From NCBI GenBank assembly GCA_029959295.1, contig JASCOH010000001.1, positions 248,001 to 312,000 of the forward strand: a stretch of 64,000 nt of DNA. Reading direction: 5' to 3'. The position numbers and the translations under genes are program-made. Of this stretch, positions 9,261-19,043 are shown in pieces. Numbering within the stretch: position 1 is the stretch's first letter; each line of letters opens with the position of its first letter. The DNA comes from Flavobacteriaceae bacterium PS02334. GTDB taxonomy: Bacteria > Bacteroidota > Bacteroidia > Flavobacteriales > Flavobacteriaceae. The notes below the pieces were generated by a model that made no database searches, was not told the origin of the DNA, and saw only the letters and a program-made list of their open reading frames with translations.

Positions 9261-10186
9261 ATTAAATTGATATTTTTTGAAGTGAATATTTTGTTTTTGT
9301 CATCTATGATGATGCATTCTATCTGATGGATTTGGTTTATCATTTCCAATCCTGCCTTAACGCCCATAATACTGATAGGGGTAGCCATAGCATCTGCGAT
9401 TTCTGCATTGGGGCAAATAACCGTTACACTTTTTATCCCGGTAATTGGCATACCTGTTTTCGGATTGATGGTGTGCGAGTATTTTTTACCGCCAACCTTC
9501 ACATATTTTTCATAGTTTCCCGAGGTGGCAATGGCAGTGTCCGTAAGGTTCAAATAAGAAAATGGCAGCCGGGCCTGGTCCGGGTTGGCAATGCCTATTG
9601 TCCAGGGTTTACCATCAGCCTGTGTACCCCATACTGTTAAGTCTCCTGAAGCATTGATGATACCTGAACCTACACCTTGTTTTTGCAAAACATTCTTGGC
9701 CATTTCTGCGGCATAGCCTTTTCCAATTCCACCGAAACCAATACGCATCCCTTTTTCTTTGAGATAGACCGTACTGTTCTCCCTGTTCAGGATTACATTT
9801 TGATAATTAATGAGATAAACCAGTTTTTTTGCCGTTTCGGCATCGGGCAGTCTGGTCATTGACCGATCAAAATTCCACAGACTTTTATCCACACCTCCGT
9901 AAGTGATGTCAAAAAAACCATTGGTAATACGGCTGATGCGGAGGCTTCTTTCTATCAGGTTAAAAACTTCTTCATCTACTTTCACCGCCTGTATTCCGGC
10001 ATTGTTATTAATCAGGTTGGTCTGACTGTCCGTTTTAAAAGTGGTAAACAATTGCTCAATCCGTTTAATCTCCCCAATGGCGGAATCAATTTGTTGATAG
10101 GCTAAAACCTCATCTGCTCCCACTACCGTGATTTCAAAGGCATTGCCCATCAGCTTTTCGGTTTTGCGAAATTCCTTTGCTGTCAT
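9257..10186 (-). CDS. apbE: ApbE-family FAD:protein FMN transferase
   Basis: A 309-residue ApbE/NosX-type protein, which covalently attaches FMN to a threonine of exported partner proteins using FAD and Mg2+. Family signatures are visible: MGNAFEITVVG near the N-terminus, FGGIGKGYAAEMAKNVL (flavin binding), GSGIINASGDLTVWG and the late segment KYSHTINPKTGMPITGIKSVTVI, with DAMATPISIMG containing the metal-ligand Asp and Thr. No obvious signal peptide is seen. The gene overlaps both neighbours by 4 bp. No protein with a classical FMN-binding domain is encoded nearby, so its substrate is either chromosomal or one of the DUF proteins in this cluster. Confidence 0.9.
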   Translation of the reverse strand: MTAKEFRKTEKLMGNAFEITVVGADEVLAYQQIDSAIGEIKRIEQLFTTFKTDSQTNLINNNAGIQAVKVDEEVFNLIERSLRISRITNGFFDITYGGVDKSLWNFDRSMTRLPDAETAKKLVYLINYQNVILNRENSTVYLKEKGMRIGFGGIGKGYAAEMAKNVLQKQGVGSGIINASGDLTVWGTQADGKPWTIGIANPDQARLPFSYLNLTDTAIATSGNYEKYVKVGGKKYSHTINPKTGMPITGIKSVTVICPNAEIADAMATPISIMGVKAGLEMINQIHQIECIIIDDKNKIFTSKNINLI

Positions 10187-10623
10187 TTTTTTACTTTTTT
10201 GTATAGGGTTATGATTTCGTTTGTAAACCCATCAACACCTTCTTTCGGGAGGCCTTCCCAGGTTTTTATTATTTTTCCATCCGCATCCAGTAAAAGGGTA
10301 AAAGGGAAAGCGCCGCCGGGATTATATTTATCTGCCAAAGCTTCATTTTCCTTTATGGTTTGGGATAAGGGCTGGTTTTTCTTTTTTCTCGGAAAATCCG
10401 CATTTACATACACCAAAAGGCTGTCGGCCATTTGTTTGTAGGTTCCGTTTTCAAAAATAGTTTTGTGCATTTTGATGCAGGGTACACACCAATCTGAACC
10501 CGAAAAATTCAATAGAATCAATCGGTGCTGTTCTTTGGCTTGTTGTTTTGCGTTTTCTATCGCGGTCTGCCCAAATGCGTGGGACATCACCATCACATGG
10601 AGAATTAAGAGTATTTTTTTCAT
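10183..10623 (-). CDS. Secreted thioredoxin-family protein
   Basis: A 146-residue exported thioredoxin-fold protein. The signal peptide is MKKILLILHVMVMSHAFGQ. The active site is the CxxC motif SGSDWCVPCIKM (C46, C49), and the cis-proline region appears as GAFPFTLLLDADGK. The fold type is thioredoxin_7/DsbD-gamma-like, consistent with disulphide reduction or thiol protection in the periplasm. It is the first gene of the tightly overlapping cluster thioredoxin, apbE, DUF4266, DUF3570, and may keep cysteines of the DUF4266 lipoprotein reduced. That functional link is inferred from the order. Confidence 0.88.
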   Translation of the reverse strand: MKKILLILHVMVMSHAFGQTAIENAKQQAKEQHRLILLNFSGSDWCVPCIKMHKTIFENGTYKQMADSLLVYVNADFPRKKKNQPLSQTIKENEALADKYNPGGAFPFTLLLDADGKIIKTWEGLPKEGVDGFTNEIITLYKKVKK

Positions 10624-10693
10624 TGTTTTTAATTTTTATAAATGGTTTTTAACGATACCATTAGTGCTGAATTTTGCCGATAAAATATGCTGT

Positions 10694-12685
10694 CTAATGC
10701 TGCTTTTCTTTCATTCGTCCTTTTTTAAATCGCTCACTGGCTGTTTGATAACAGGCTATTGTTTGAGTAATTAAAAAACGATTATTGGTATCTTTAACCT
10801 CTGACATTGTTTTACTCCGTTCATTCCAACGGAATTGTGTTACTCTTTTTTTATCATTCAGTTGTGTAAAAACGTTTCCTTTTAATAATCCAAGTGTTCT
10901 GTAGTTCCCAATAAATGCTCTTTCATCGCCAATTTTGGTTTGATTAATATCTTTGCCATAAAATGAAGACTGGTAATTCCAGTTTAAATATCCCAATAGC
11001 GTTGGCATGAGGTCGATTTGAGAAACCAAGCGGTCTATTTGCGTTTGCTGATGGTTCAGATTATAGATTATAGCCGGAATACGGTGCTTTTCAATGTTAA
11101 TCTCCCACTTTCCGGCACTGCTTGCGCAATGGTCAGCGACGATTACGAAAACCGTATTTTTAAACCACGGTTTTGTTTTTGCCTGATTGATGAATTTGCC
11201 CAGTGCATAATCAGTATATTTTACAGCTCCATCTCTATCTCCTTGCGGTAAATCTATTTTTCCGTTGGGGAAGGTGTAAGGTTTGTGGTTGGAAGAGGTC
11301 ATTATAAACTGGAAAAACGGTTTATTCTGCCGAAACTCTGAATCGGCATTTTTGATGGATTGTTTGTAAATATCCTCATCGCAAATACCCCAGGCATTTT
11401 CAAAGCTGACTTCGTTATCCTGAATAGGAAAACGCTGTGTATCAATATTATCAGATAGCGGATTCCCCCTGTCCCTATCAATAATATCAAAACCTTGTCC
11501 TCCGAAAAAAGTATTCATATTATCAAAATAACCATCTCCGCCATAAATGAAATTTAGCTGATACCCTTTTTCTTTTAACACCGTACCGATGGAATAAATG
11601 TTTTTATTATTCGGTCTTCGTACAATACTATTTCCAGGTGTTGGCGGAACCGACAGTGCTAAGGCTTCCATTCCACGAACTGTACGTGTTCCGGTTGCAT
11701 ACATATTTTTAAAAAATATGCTTTCATTTGCCATTGAATCATAATTTGGCGTGATATTTTTTTTATTACCAAAAGCAGACAGGAATTCAGCACTAAAACT
11801 TTCTATGGTAACCAAAATAATATTCGGATATTGAACCGGTTGCCCGTTCCCTTTGGTAATTCTCGAAATGGCGTCAAAATCCGTTGAAACATATTCTTGG
11901 TTTCCTTGCACTAATTCTTTTTTTAGAATAGTGTATGCATCGCGTTGTGACAGGGTCAGATAAAAAGCATCATAATCTAATTCATTAGACCTGAATGCAG
12001 CAAAAAAGGAAAAAATACCATTTTTGCTAAGCTCATTTACAGTTGTGTTTTTACTGAACTCCGCATTTTTATTGGTCAGGGAAATACCCAAAAGGGCGGT
12101 CGTTGCCAATAAGGCTGATGATACGACCAACCTTTTTTTAAAAGGCATTTTATTGGTAAAAGCAGCGCGGGAAATTTTCTTCTTATTTAGTAAAAACAAG
12201 GTTAATAGTACTAACAATAGCAATCCCCCGATCAGTAACGGTAAAGGATAGGATTCTTTAATATTTTCTATAACTTCATACGTATAAATGAGATAATCTA
12301 CTGCAATAAAATTAAATCGTGACCCAAATTCATCCCAAAACGGAAACTCTGCGACAGAACCAAAATAGGTGATAAAGAGCGTTACGATCAGTATGACAAA
12401 AGTAAGTATTCTGTCCGCTATAGAACCAATAAAACAGGTTGGGAAAAGCAGCAGATAAACATTATAGAAAGTGGTAATAAATAAAGCAACCGTGATATCG
12501 TAACATAAGCCAATGGCGAATGTGCATAGCATATTATATACATGTCCGTCAAGATTATGAAAAGAAATAATGCTAAGTGTAAGCCTTATCAAAAAAGACG
12601 TAATAATGTAAATAATTATTGTTGAAAGCAGCAATCCATATCTGCTTAAAAATATTTTTTTCATAATTGAATTTGAGTTAATCAT
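10694..12685 (-). CDS. LTA-synthase-like membrane sulfatase/phosphoglycerol transferase
   Basis: About 660 residues. Five N-terminal membrane helices (roughly residues 10-210) are followed by a periplasmic alkaline-phosphatase-superfamily domain. Key features are NIILVTIESFSAEFLSAFG (metal-binding region), the nucleophile threonine in MYATGTRTVRGMEAL, and VFVIVADHCASSAGKWEI (metal-binding Asp-His). Family members transfer phosphoglycerol or phosphoethanolamine to lipids or glycans. I start it at the ATG at 12685, which overlaps the dgkA stop by 8 bp. An in-frame ATG at 12664 is an alternative, and the longer frame to 12718 is unlikely. Pairing with dgkA fits the need to recycle the diacylglycerol released by such transferases. 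Confidence 0.85.
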   Translation of the reverse strand: MINSNSIMKKIFLSRYGLLLSTIIIYIITSFLIRLTLSIISFHNLDGHVYNMLCTFAIGLCYDITVALFITTFYNVYLLLFPTCFIGSIADRILTFVILIVTLFITYFGSVAEFPFWDEFGSRFNFIAVDYLIYTYEVIENIKESYPLPLLIGGLLLLVLLTLFLLNKKKISRAAFTNKMPFKKRLVVSSALLATTALLGISLTNKNAEFSKNTTVNELSKNGIFSFFAAFRSNELDYDAFYLTLSQRDAYTILKKELVQGNQEYVSTDFDAISRITKGNGQPVQYPNIILVTIESFSAEFLSAFGNKKNITPNYDSMANESIFFKNMYATGTRTVRGMEALALSVPPTPGNSIVRRPNNKNIYSIGTVLKEKGYQLNFIYGGDGYFDNMNTFFGGQGFDIIDRDRGNPLSDNIDTQRFPIQDNEVSFENAWGICDEDIYKQSIKNADSEFRQNKPFFQFIMTSSNHKPYTFPNGKIDLPQGDRDGAVKYTDYALGKFINQAKTKPWFKNTVFVIVADHCASSAGKWEINIEKHRIPAIIYNLNHQQTQIDRLVSQIDLMPTLLGYLNWNYQSSFYGKDINQTKIGDERAFIGNYRTLGLLKGNVFTQLNDKKRVTQFRWNERSKTMSEVKDTNNRFLITQTIACYQTASERFKKGRMKEKQH

Positions 12686-13052
12686 GGAACAAATAGGGAT
12701 AATAGATAATAGAAGCACATACTATCGAAACCAGTACCATGAAGGCTGAAGCTCCCGCAGAGATGTCTTTGATAAAACCTATTTTCGGGTGATAATCAGG
12801 ATGGATGAAATCGCATAATTTTTCTACCGCTGTATTTAACGCCTCCACTGCGAGTATCGCTCCGATAGCAGCTAATTGAAACATCCATTCATAACGGTTG
12901 ATACCAAAATAAAATCCTATCACAATGAAAACAGAACAAAGAAAGAACTGAGCCTTCGCAGCATCTTCGGTTGTGAGTAAATACCAAGTTCCTCTTAATG
13001 TAAATACCAAGCTTTTTGCTCTGCCCTTTAAAAAACCTCCTTTACTCTTCAT
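12678..13052 (-). CDS. dgkA: Diacylglycerol kinase (DgkA type)
   Basis: A 124-residue three-helix inner-membrane kinase that phosphorylates diacylglycerol or, in many relatives, undecaprenol. The signature AAIGAILAVEALNTAVEKLCDF (near residues 75-95) contains the conserved Glu and Asn of the active site. KDISAGASAFMVLVSIVCASI follows as the last helix, with the catalytic Asp. It overlaps the LTA-synthase-like gene by 8 bp downstream and the RND adaptor gene by 11 bp upstream, so it is translated from the efflux operon. The adjacent sulfatase would generate diacylglycerol, giving a simple metabolic reason for the pairing. Confidence 0.9.
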   Translation of the reverse strand: MKSKGGFLKGRAKSLVFTLRGTWYLLTTEDAAKAQFFLCSVFIVIGFYFGINRYEWMFQLAAIGAILAVEALNTAVEKLCDFIHPDYHPKIGFIKDISAGASAFMVLVSIVCASIIYYPYLFHD

Positions 13053-14217
13053 CCTCCGTATTTTTTAGTTTCATTAAGAGCGTATAGGCATTTTTGGAAA
13101 CGATATTTTTATCTGTAAAATCTGTATCATTTACAATCTGGACAAAGCCGTTTTCTTTCCCGCCTACAGTTATGGGCAGCATTTTATAGGTTTGTCTGGC
13201 AGTTTGCACAAACACATAATCCTTTCCCTCAAAATTCACGATGCTTTCTTCCGGAACGGCATGAGCGAACGAGATTTTGGTTTCTATTTCGGCATTCATG
13301 TACATACCCGGCAACAGGCTTTTGTTATAGGGGTCAAAATGACAATGCACTTCCGAAATACCATCGCTGCTGATGTCTTTGCTGATAAGGATGATTTCCC
13401 CTTCATATTTTTTGCCAGGTTCTGCATTGGAATAGGCCATTAGTTTTTGCCCGATTTTCAGTTTATCTATGTCGTTTTCATAGACTTTCAAATTGAGGTG
13501 CAAATCGTTGGGATTGACTAATTCAAATAATATGTCTGCAGGATTTACATATTTCCCGATGTTCACATTTACCTTGCTCACAAAGCCATTGATCGTGCTG
13601 TAAACCGGAATGGTTTTAGTGATTTTATTCGCATTCAGGCTATTGGGATTGATGTTGATAAGGCGTAATTGCTGTGCCAGGGCATTCATCATAATCTGCT
13701 GGTTATTCACTTCTGCCTGTGCAGTCTGCATTACCTTATCGCTGCTGGCCTGGCTTTGGTTGAGGTCTTTTTGTCGCTGGTAATCCAGCTGAGCAAAGTG
13801 CAGTTTTGATTTGGCCTGCAAATAGTCCTGTTGCAGTTTTATATACTGCGGGTCTTCCATCACGGCAATAGTTTCCCCTTTGCGCACATACATTCCGGGC
13901 AGTAAGCGGGTGCTCTTCAAAAAACCGCCCAAAGGCACACTTACCGAAATCAGGTTTTGCGGCGGCACGTCAATCTTTCCGTTTAATTTTAAAACAGTGG
14001 CAATGTTTTTTTCTGAAAGGCGTACCGTTTCAACAGCCGCATTTTTTAATTGGGCATCCGTTAATACTACGGTATTGCTTTCATTTACAACAGCTTGTTT
14101 AACATCTTCTTTAGGCTTGTTTTGGCATTGAACCAGCAACAATATTCCCAGAACGGGAAGCAGTATTTTCAGCATGCCCCGGTTTTTATTTTTTATATCG
14201 AATGAATACATTGTCAT
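13042..14217 (-). CDS. RND efflux periplasmic adaptor (CzcB/CusB-like lipoprotein)
   Basis: A 391-residue membrane-fusion protein linking the RND pump to the outer-membrane channel. The N-terminus has a lipoprotein signal with the lipobox LLVQC after LLPVLGILLL. Domains in order: barrel-sandwich first half (LGGFLKSTRLLPGMYVRKGETIAVMEDPQY), a helical hairpin (about 130-190, LQQDYLQAKSKLHFAQLDYQRQ), the second half of the lipoyl domain (YSTINGFVSKVNVNIGKYV), a beta-barrel and a membrane-proximal domain. Two ATGs lie 6 bp apart (14217 and 14211); either is possible. It follows the RND-TolC gene by 6 bp and precedes dgkA with overlap. A metal-binding N-terminal motif was not evident. Confidence 0.9.
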   Translation of the reverse strand: MTMYSFDIKNKNRGMLKILLPVLGILLLVQCQNKPKEDVKQAVVNESNTVVLTDAQLKNAAVETVRLSEKNIATVLKLNGKIDVPPQNLISVSVPLGGFLKSTRLLPGMYVRKGETIAVMEDPQYIKLQQDYLQAKSKLHFAQLDYQRQKDLNQSQASSDKVMQTAQAEVNNQQIMMNALAQQLRLININPNSLNANKITKTIPVYSTINGFVSKVNVNIGKYVNPADILFELVNPNDLHLNLKVYENDIDKLKIGQKLMAYSNAEPGKKYEGEIILISKDISSDGISEVHCHFDPYNKSLLPGMYMNAEIETKISFAHAVPEESIVNFEGKDYVFVQTARQTYKMLPITVGGKENGFVQIVNDTDFTDKNIVSKNAYTLLMKLKNTEDEE

Positions 14218-14223
14218 AAGAAT

Positions 14224-17200
14224 TTAATTGAGATAATTGATTTGTATAATAGTATCGTTCAGCATTTTGACAGCATCAGCGTAATTACTTTGAATACTGA
14301 TGGCTTGATTTATGAGCATTACAAAGTCCAGGTAATTGATTTCCCCGTTGGTGAACTGCTTTTGTATTGTTTCGGTAACGACTGCCGCATTTTTTAGCCC
14401 TTCACTTTCATAATAGTTTACAATTTCCAAATTGCGCTGATAGTTTTCCGAGAGTTGTTTATACCGGTTCTGTAAATAAGCACTTGTAGCCTGCAATTGG
14501 TTTTCGGTAATACTTTCCGTGATTTTGGAAGCATTGATTCTCGCTCTTTGCGACTGTGAAAAAACAGGAATGGAAAAACCAACCTGTACAGAATGGAATT
14601 GAGGGGAAGCGTTGTATAACTTATCATCGGCTCCGGTTCCTTTGAAACTGTTGAGATTGTAACCAATCATCAAACCGGGCAGCAACTTGGATTTTTCTAC
14701 TTTAGTTTGGCTCGCTGCAATATTTTTCTGCTGTTCCAAAACCTGTATAACAGGGTTTTTGCCGGTTTCATCCACCTGTAGCGGAATTATCTTTTCAGGG
14801 GATTCCACTTTATAGACCGTATCCGAATTTAATAACCATTGCCACTGCAACTTCGCTGTTTCTAATTCCCGCTGCACCTGTTTCAACTGGATATTGATAG
14901 CAGCCTTTTGATTCTGTGCAGTGGTTTTTTCCAAAATATTGCTTTCTCCTTTTTGCAGGCGCAACAAGGATTTGGCATAGAAATCAGCGTATAAGGAATC
15001 TGCTTTTAGCAGCAGCCTTTCCTTTTCCTGCCAGAACAGGATGGCATAAAAAGTTTGGGTAACGGCTTTTTTTAATTCAAATTCTTTCAACGAAACATTC
15101 AGCAAACTGTATTTCCATTCCTGTGTAAACAATTCTTTCTGCATTTTATAAACCGTTGGAAATGCGATATTCTGTGAAATTCCGAACTTGGTATCGTTGT
15201 ATGCACCGTTAATCTGTCCATAATCTGCCGTAATGCTGGTCTGCGGAATATCAGCCGAAGTTTTGATGATGGCCTTGGCATAATCGGCCTTCAGTTTTTC
15301 AGTTCTTAAATTTTGATTATTTTGAACAGCCAATGCAATAGCCCTGTCTAATGTGATTTTTTCCTGTGCTTTAACAGAACCCATTCCCATTAAAGAAATC
15401 CCTGAAACGATCAATAATGTGATTGCTTTTTTCTTGAATAGATTCATTGTAAAACCTTTTTCAAATGCGATGAACAATAAAGGAAGAACGAATAATGTGA
15501 GCAAAGTAGCCCCCATCAGTCCACCAATAACTACCGTTGCCAACGGACGCTGCACCTCTGCACCTGCACCATTGCTCAGCGCCATTGGAATAAAGCCCAA
15601 TGAAGCCACAAATGCGGTCATCAGCACGGGGCGTAAACGGGATTCTGTTCCGTCCACCACGATGCGGACAATGTTTTTGATTCCTGATTTTTTTAAACGG
15701 TTGAATTCGGCGACCAAAACAATTCCATTTAAAACAGCCACGCCGAACAGTGCAATGAAACCTATACCGGCACTTATGCTAAAAGGCATTCCCCGAAGTG
15801 CTAAAAAGAAAATTCCGCCAATGGTGGATAATGGGATTGCGGTATAAATCAATAAACTTTCCTTCACTGATTTAAAAGCAAAAAATAAGAGAATGAATAT
15901 CAAAGCCAATGAAATAGGCACCGCAACCATCAAACGGCTTTTTGCCTGGTTCAGATTCTCGAACGAGCCACCGTATGTAATAGAATACCCGGCAGGAAGC
16001 TTGATTTGCTTATTCACTTTGGCTTGCAATTCCTGAACAATACTTTGCACATCCCGGCCTTTTATATTGAAGCCGACAATAATCCTGCGTTGTGTATTCT
16101 CCCGCTGAATTTGATTGGGACCATCTTTGATCTGCACTTCTGCCAACTGTGAAAGTGGAATCTGATTGCCGGAAGGTATAGGGATCAATAAATTCTGTAC
16201 ATCTTCCAGATTCTTCCGCACGTCGGCATTTAGTTTTACAACCATATCAAAACGTTTTTCCCCTTCGAAAACCAAACCGGTGCTTTGTCCGGCAAATGCC
16301 GTATTGACCACCTTGTTGATGCCGGCTACAGACAAATGGTATTGGGCAATCATTGGGCGGTTATAGGTAATAATAACCTGGGGCATTCCGGTTATAGGTT
16401 CTATATAAAGGTTCTGTACGCCATCCACCGTATTGATTATTTTGCCTAATTTGTCAGCCGTTGCTGCCAGGGAATCCAAATCATCCCCAAAAATTTTCAG
16501 GACCACATCCTGTCTTGCACCCGTCATCAGTTCATTGAACCGCATATTTACCGGATATTGAAAACCTGCGGTAATTCCCGGTACATCTTCCAAGGCCTTG
16601 CTCATTTTCTCGGATAGTTCCGGAAAAGTTTTGGCAGATGTCCATTCGCTTTTGTCTTTCAGAATCACCATCATATCGCTGGCGTCCATCGGCATCGGGT
16701 CTGTGGGTACCTCGCCGCTACCTATTTTGGTTACTACTTTTATCACTTCAGGAAAGCGTGTTTTTAGGATGTGAGCGGCCTTTTGGGTGCTTGCAATGGT
16801 CGTATTAAGGTTACTTCCCGTTAAGACCCTGGTATCCACTGCAAAATCGCCTTCTTCCAATGACGGGATAAACTCGCCTCCCAATCTCGACATCACGAAA
16901 ATGGCCGCAATAAATAAAACCGAAACCACGGCGATAATGCGTTTGGGGATGCGGATGGCTTTTAACAAAAATTTTTGGTAGAAGGCTTCTACACGACGCA
17001 TAACCCTGTCTGAAAGATTGTGCTTATGGCTGATTTTCCTGCTCAGTACCCAGGAACTCATCATTGGGATATAGGTAAGCGATAATAAAAATGCGCCCAA
17101 TAAAGCAAAGGCCACGGTCTGTGCCATCGGTCGGAACATTTTGCCTTCTATACCTTGCAAACTTAGGATGGGAAGATAAACGATCAGAATGATGATTTGA

Positions 17201-18564
17201 CCGAAAACAGCACTGTTCATCATTTTTCCAGCAGAACCAATTACCGTATTATTCATTTCTTTTTTGGATAAATTGGTCATTTGCTGAAATCTGGCGTTAT
17301 GCGAGAGTTGATGCATCACCGATTCCACAATGATGACGGCACCGTCTATAATCAGCCCGAAATCCAAGGCTCCAAGGCTCATCAGGTTGCCGCTTACGCC
17401 AAACAAATTCATCATACAGATGGCAAAAAGCATGGCCAGCGGAATAACCGATGCTACCAGTAATCCCGCCCTGAAATTCCCAAGGAACAGAACCAAAACG
17501 AGCACTACAATCAGTGCGCCTTCCATCAGGTTTTTTTCGACTGTACTGATGGCATTATTGACCATTTTGGTACGGTCCAGGAAAGGCTCAACAACTACGC
17601 CTTCGGGCAGGGTTTTCTGTATTTGGGCTACTTTAGCTTTTACATTCTTGATGACTTCGCTGCTGTTTGCACCTTTCAGCATCATCACTACGGCACCCGA
17701 AACTTCGCCCTGGTCGTTGTAAGTCATAGCCCCATAACGAGTGGCATAACCCATTTTCACGTTTGCCACATCACGGATAAACAAAGGTGTTTCATTATTT
17801 TTATTGGCAATGGAAATATTGCCGATATCTTCCAGGCTGCCTATCAGGCCTTCGCTGCGGACATATAAAACGGTAGGCCCTTTTTCGATATATGCACCAC
17901 CGGTATTTTGATTGTTTTCTTCCAAAGCCGAAAAAATATCGTTGATGCTAATCCCGTAGGCATTAAGTTTGTCAGGGTTTACTGCAATTTCATATTGCTT
18001 GAGTTTGCCACCGAAACTACTCACTTCAGCAACCCCCTTTACGCTTAATAACTGCCTGCGCACAATCCAGTCCTGAATGGTACGCAGTTCGGCGATGTCA
18101 TATTTTTGTTCGTAACCTTTCTTGGGGCGGACTACATATTGATATATTTCGCCCAAGCCGGTAGAAATTGGTCCTAATGCCGGTGTGCCGATCCCCTGGG
18201 GGATTTGACTTTGCACTTGCTGCAAACGTTCAGCCACCTGTTGTCTTGCCCAATAAACATCTATATCATCATCAAAAACAATGGTAACGAGCGAGAGCCC
18301 AAAACGGGAAAAGCTGCGTATTTCTTTGGTACCGGAAATGTTGCCCGTTGCTTGTTCTATGGGGAAGGTAACCAGGCGTTCTATATCCGTCGCACCAAAA
18401 GAAGGGGCTATCGTAATAACCTGTACCTGGTTGTTGGTGATGTCGGGCACAGCATCAATTGGTAATTTTGTGGTTTGGTAGGCACCAATTCCAATGAGTG
18501 CAATGACCAAAAGCCCTATTATGAGTTTATTCCTTACGGAAAACTCAATGATTTTAGTAAGCAT
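14224..18564 (-). CDS. Heavy-metal RND efflux pump fused to a TolC-like outer-membrane channel
   Basis: The 1,446-residue product holds two proteins in one frame. Residues 1-1039 are a twelve-helix CzcA/CusA-type pump that exports metal ions by proton antiport. The helix-4 proton-relay motif is DFGLIIDGAVIIVE (D401, D407, E414), the DFG..DGA pattern of divalent-cation (Zn/Co/Ni/Cd) pumps rather than the Cu/Ag class. From M1040 (codon at 15445-15447) a typical signal peptide appears, with KAITLLIVSGISLMGMG and a VKAQ end, followed by about 400 residues of TolC-like outer-membrane factor (LDRAIALAVQNNQNL, YLDFVMLINQAIS). The fusion recurs in Bacteroidetes annotations. Separate initiation at M1040 remains possible. 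The adaptor gene follows 6 bp later. Confidence 0.93.
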   Translation of the reverse strand: MLTKIIEFSVRNKLIIGLLVIALIGIGAYQTTKLPIDAVPDITNNQVQVITIAPSFGATDIERLVTFPIEQATGNISGTKEIRSFSRFGLSLVTIVFDDDIDVYWARQQVAERLQQVQSQIPQGIGTPALGPISTGLGEIYQYVVRPKKGYEQKYDIAELRTIQDWIVRRQLLSVKGVAEVSSFGGKLKQYEIAVNPDKLNAYGISINDIFSALEENNQNTGGAYIEKGPTVLYVRSEGLIGSLEDIGNISIANKNNETPLFIRDVANVKMGYATRYGAMTYNDQGEVSGAVVMMLKGANSSEVIKNVKAKVAQIQKTLPEGVVVEPFLDRTKMVNNAISTVEKNLMEGALIVVLVLVLFLGNFRAGLLVASVIPLAMLFAICMMNLFGVSGNLMSLGALDFGLIIDGAVIIVESVMHQLSHNARFQQMTNLSKKEMNNTVIGSAGKMMNSAVFGQIIILIVYLPILSLQGIEGKMFRPMAQTVAFALLGAFLLSLTYIPMMSSWVLSRKISHKHNLSDRVMRRVEAFYQKFLLKAIRIPKRIIAVVSVLFIAAIFVMSRLGGEFIPSLEEGDFAVDTRVLTGSNLNTTIASTQKAAHILKTRFPEVIKVVTKIGSGEVPTDPMPMDASDMMVILKDKSEWTSAKTFPELSEKMSKALEDVPGITAGFQYPVNMRFNELMTGARQDVVLKIFGDDLDSLAATADKLGKIINTVDGVQNLYIEPITGMPQVIITYNRPMIAQYHLSVAGINKVVNTAFAGQSTGLVFEGEKRFDMVVKLNADVRKNLEDVQNLLIPIPSGNQIPLSQLAEVQIKDGPNQIQRENTQRRIIVGFNIKGRDVQSIVQELQAKVNKQIKLPAGYSITYGGSFENLNQAKSRLMVAVPISLALIFILLFFAFKSVKESLLIYTAIPLSTIGGIFFLALRGMPFSISAGIGFIALFGVAVLNGIVLVAEFNRLKKSGIKNIVRIVVDGTESRLRPVLMTAFVASLGFIPMALSNGAGAEVQRPLATVVIGGLMGATLLTLFVLPLLFIAFEKGFTMNLFKKKAITLLIVSGISLMGMGSVKAQEKITLDRAIALAVQNNQNLRTEKLKADYAKAIIKTSADIPQTSITADYGQINGAYNDTKFGISQNIAFPTVYKMQKELFTQEWKYSLLNVSLKEFELKKAVTQTFYAILFWQEKERLLLKADSLYADFYAKSLLRLQKGESNILEKTTAQNQKAAINIQLKQVQRELETAKLQWQWLLNSDTVYKVESPEKIIPLQVDETGKNPVIQVLEQQKNIAASQTKVEKSKLLPGLMIGYNLNSFKGTGADDKLYNASPQFHSVQVGFSIPVFSQSQRARINASKITESITENQLQATSAYLQNRYKQLSENYQRNLEIVNYYESEGLKNAAVVTETIQKQFTNGEINYLDFVMLINQAISIQSNYADAVKMLNDTIIQINYLN

Positions 18565-19043
18565 AGTTTTACTTGTTAATCAAATTATTATTCAATACAA
18601 TTACAAATAGATACAGCAGTATTTATCGTAAATAAAATAACAGGATTAACCAATTGACAATCACATTCTATGAAGCTCCGGTTTTATGGAGACAGGAATG
18701 AATAATAATGATATAACACTTTCATGTAGGAGATCAGTGCATAACAAAATCGCACCTCAACAAAGTTTCAGGCAGGCCATACAGAATACCCTAGAATTGA
18801 GTTGAAGATGAAATTCCACACAATCATGCCATAAGAAAAGCCCATGCAATATGCAGATTATCACAAAAAACAATGTGGCAATGTTTTTTTAACTTTGGAT
18901 GAATTCGAAAAAGAAATAAAATATTTTTCTCCAAAGTATAACACCAACCTGCATTCAATAGAACGTGTTAATACTGCATAGCAAACCTTCCTTTATGCAA
19001 AGTGCAAAAAGAATTTACGAAAAGTCAATTGGTTAAAAAAGAA
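18565..19043 (-). other. Intergenic region upstream of the RND efflux operon
   Basis: About 480 bp without a convincing gene. It should contain the promoter of the efflux operon. On the minus strand TCTATTTG near 18610 is one base away from the Bacteroidetes -7 consensus TAnnTTTG, but no good -33 element was seen. An interrupted inverted repeat, ACTTTGGA near 18894 and TCCAAAGT near 18931, could be an operator or part of a terminator for the preceding small gene. No RNA gene was recognised. Confidence 0.4.
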
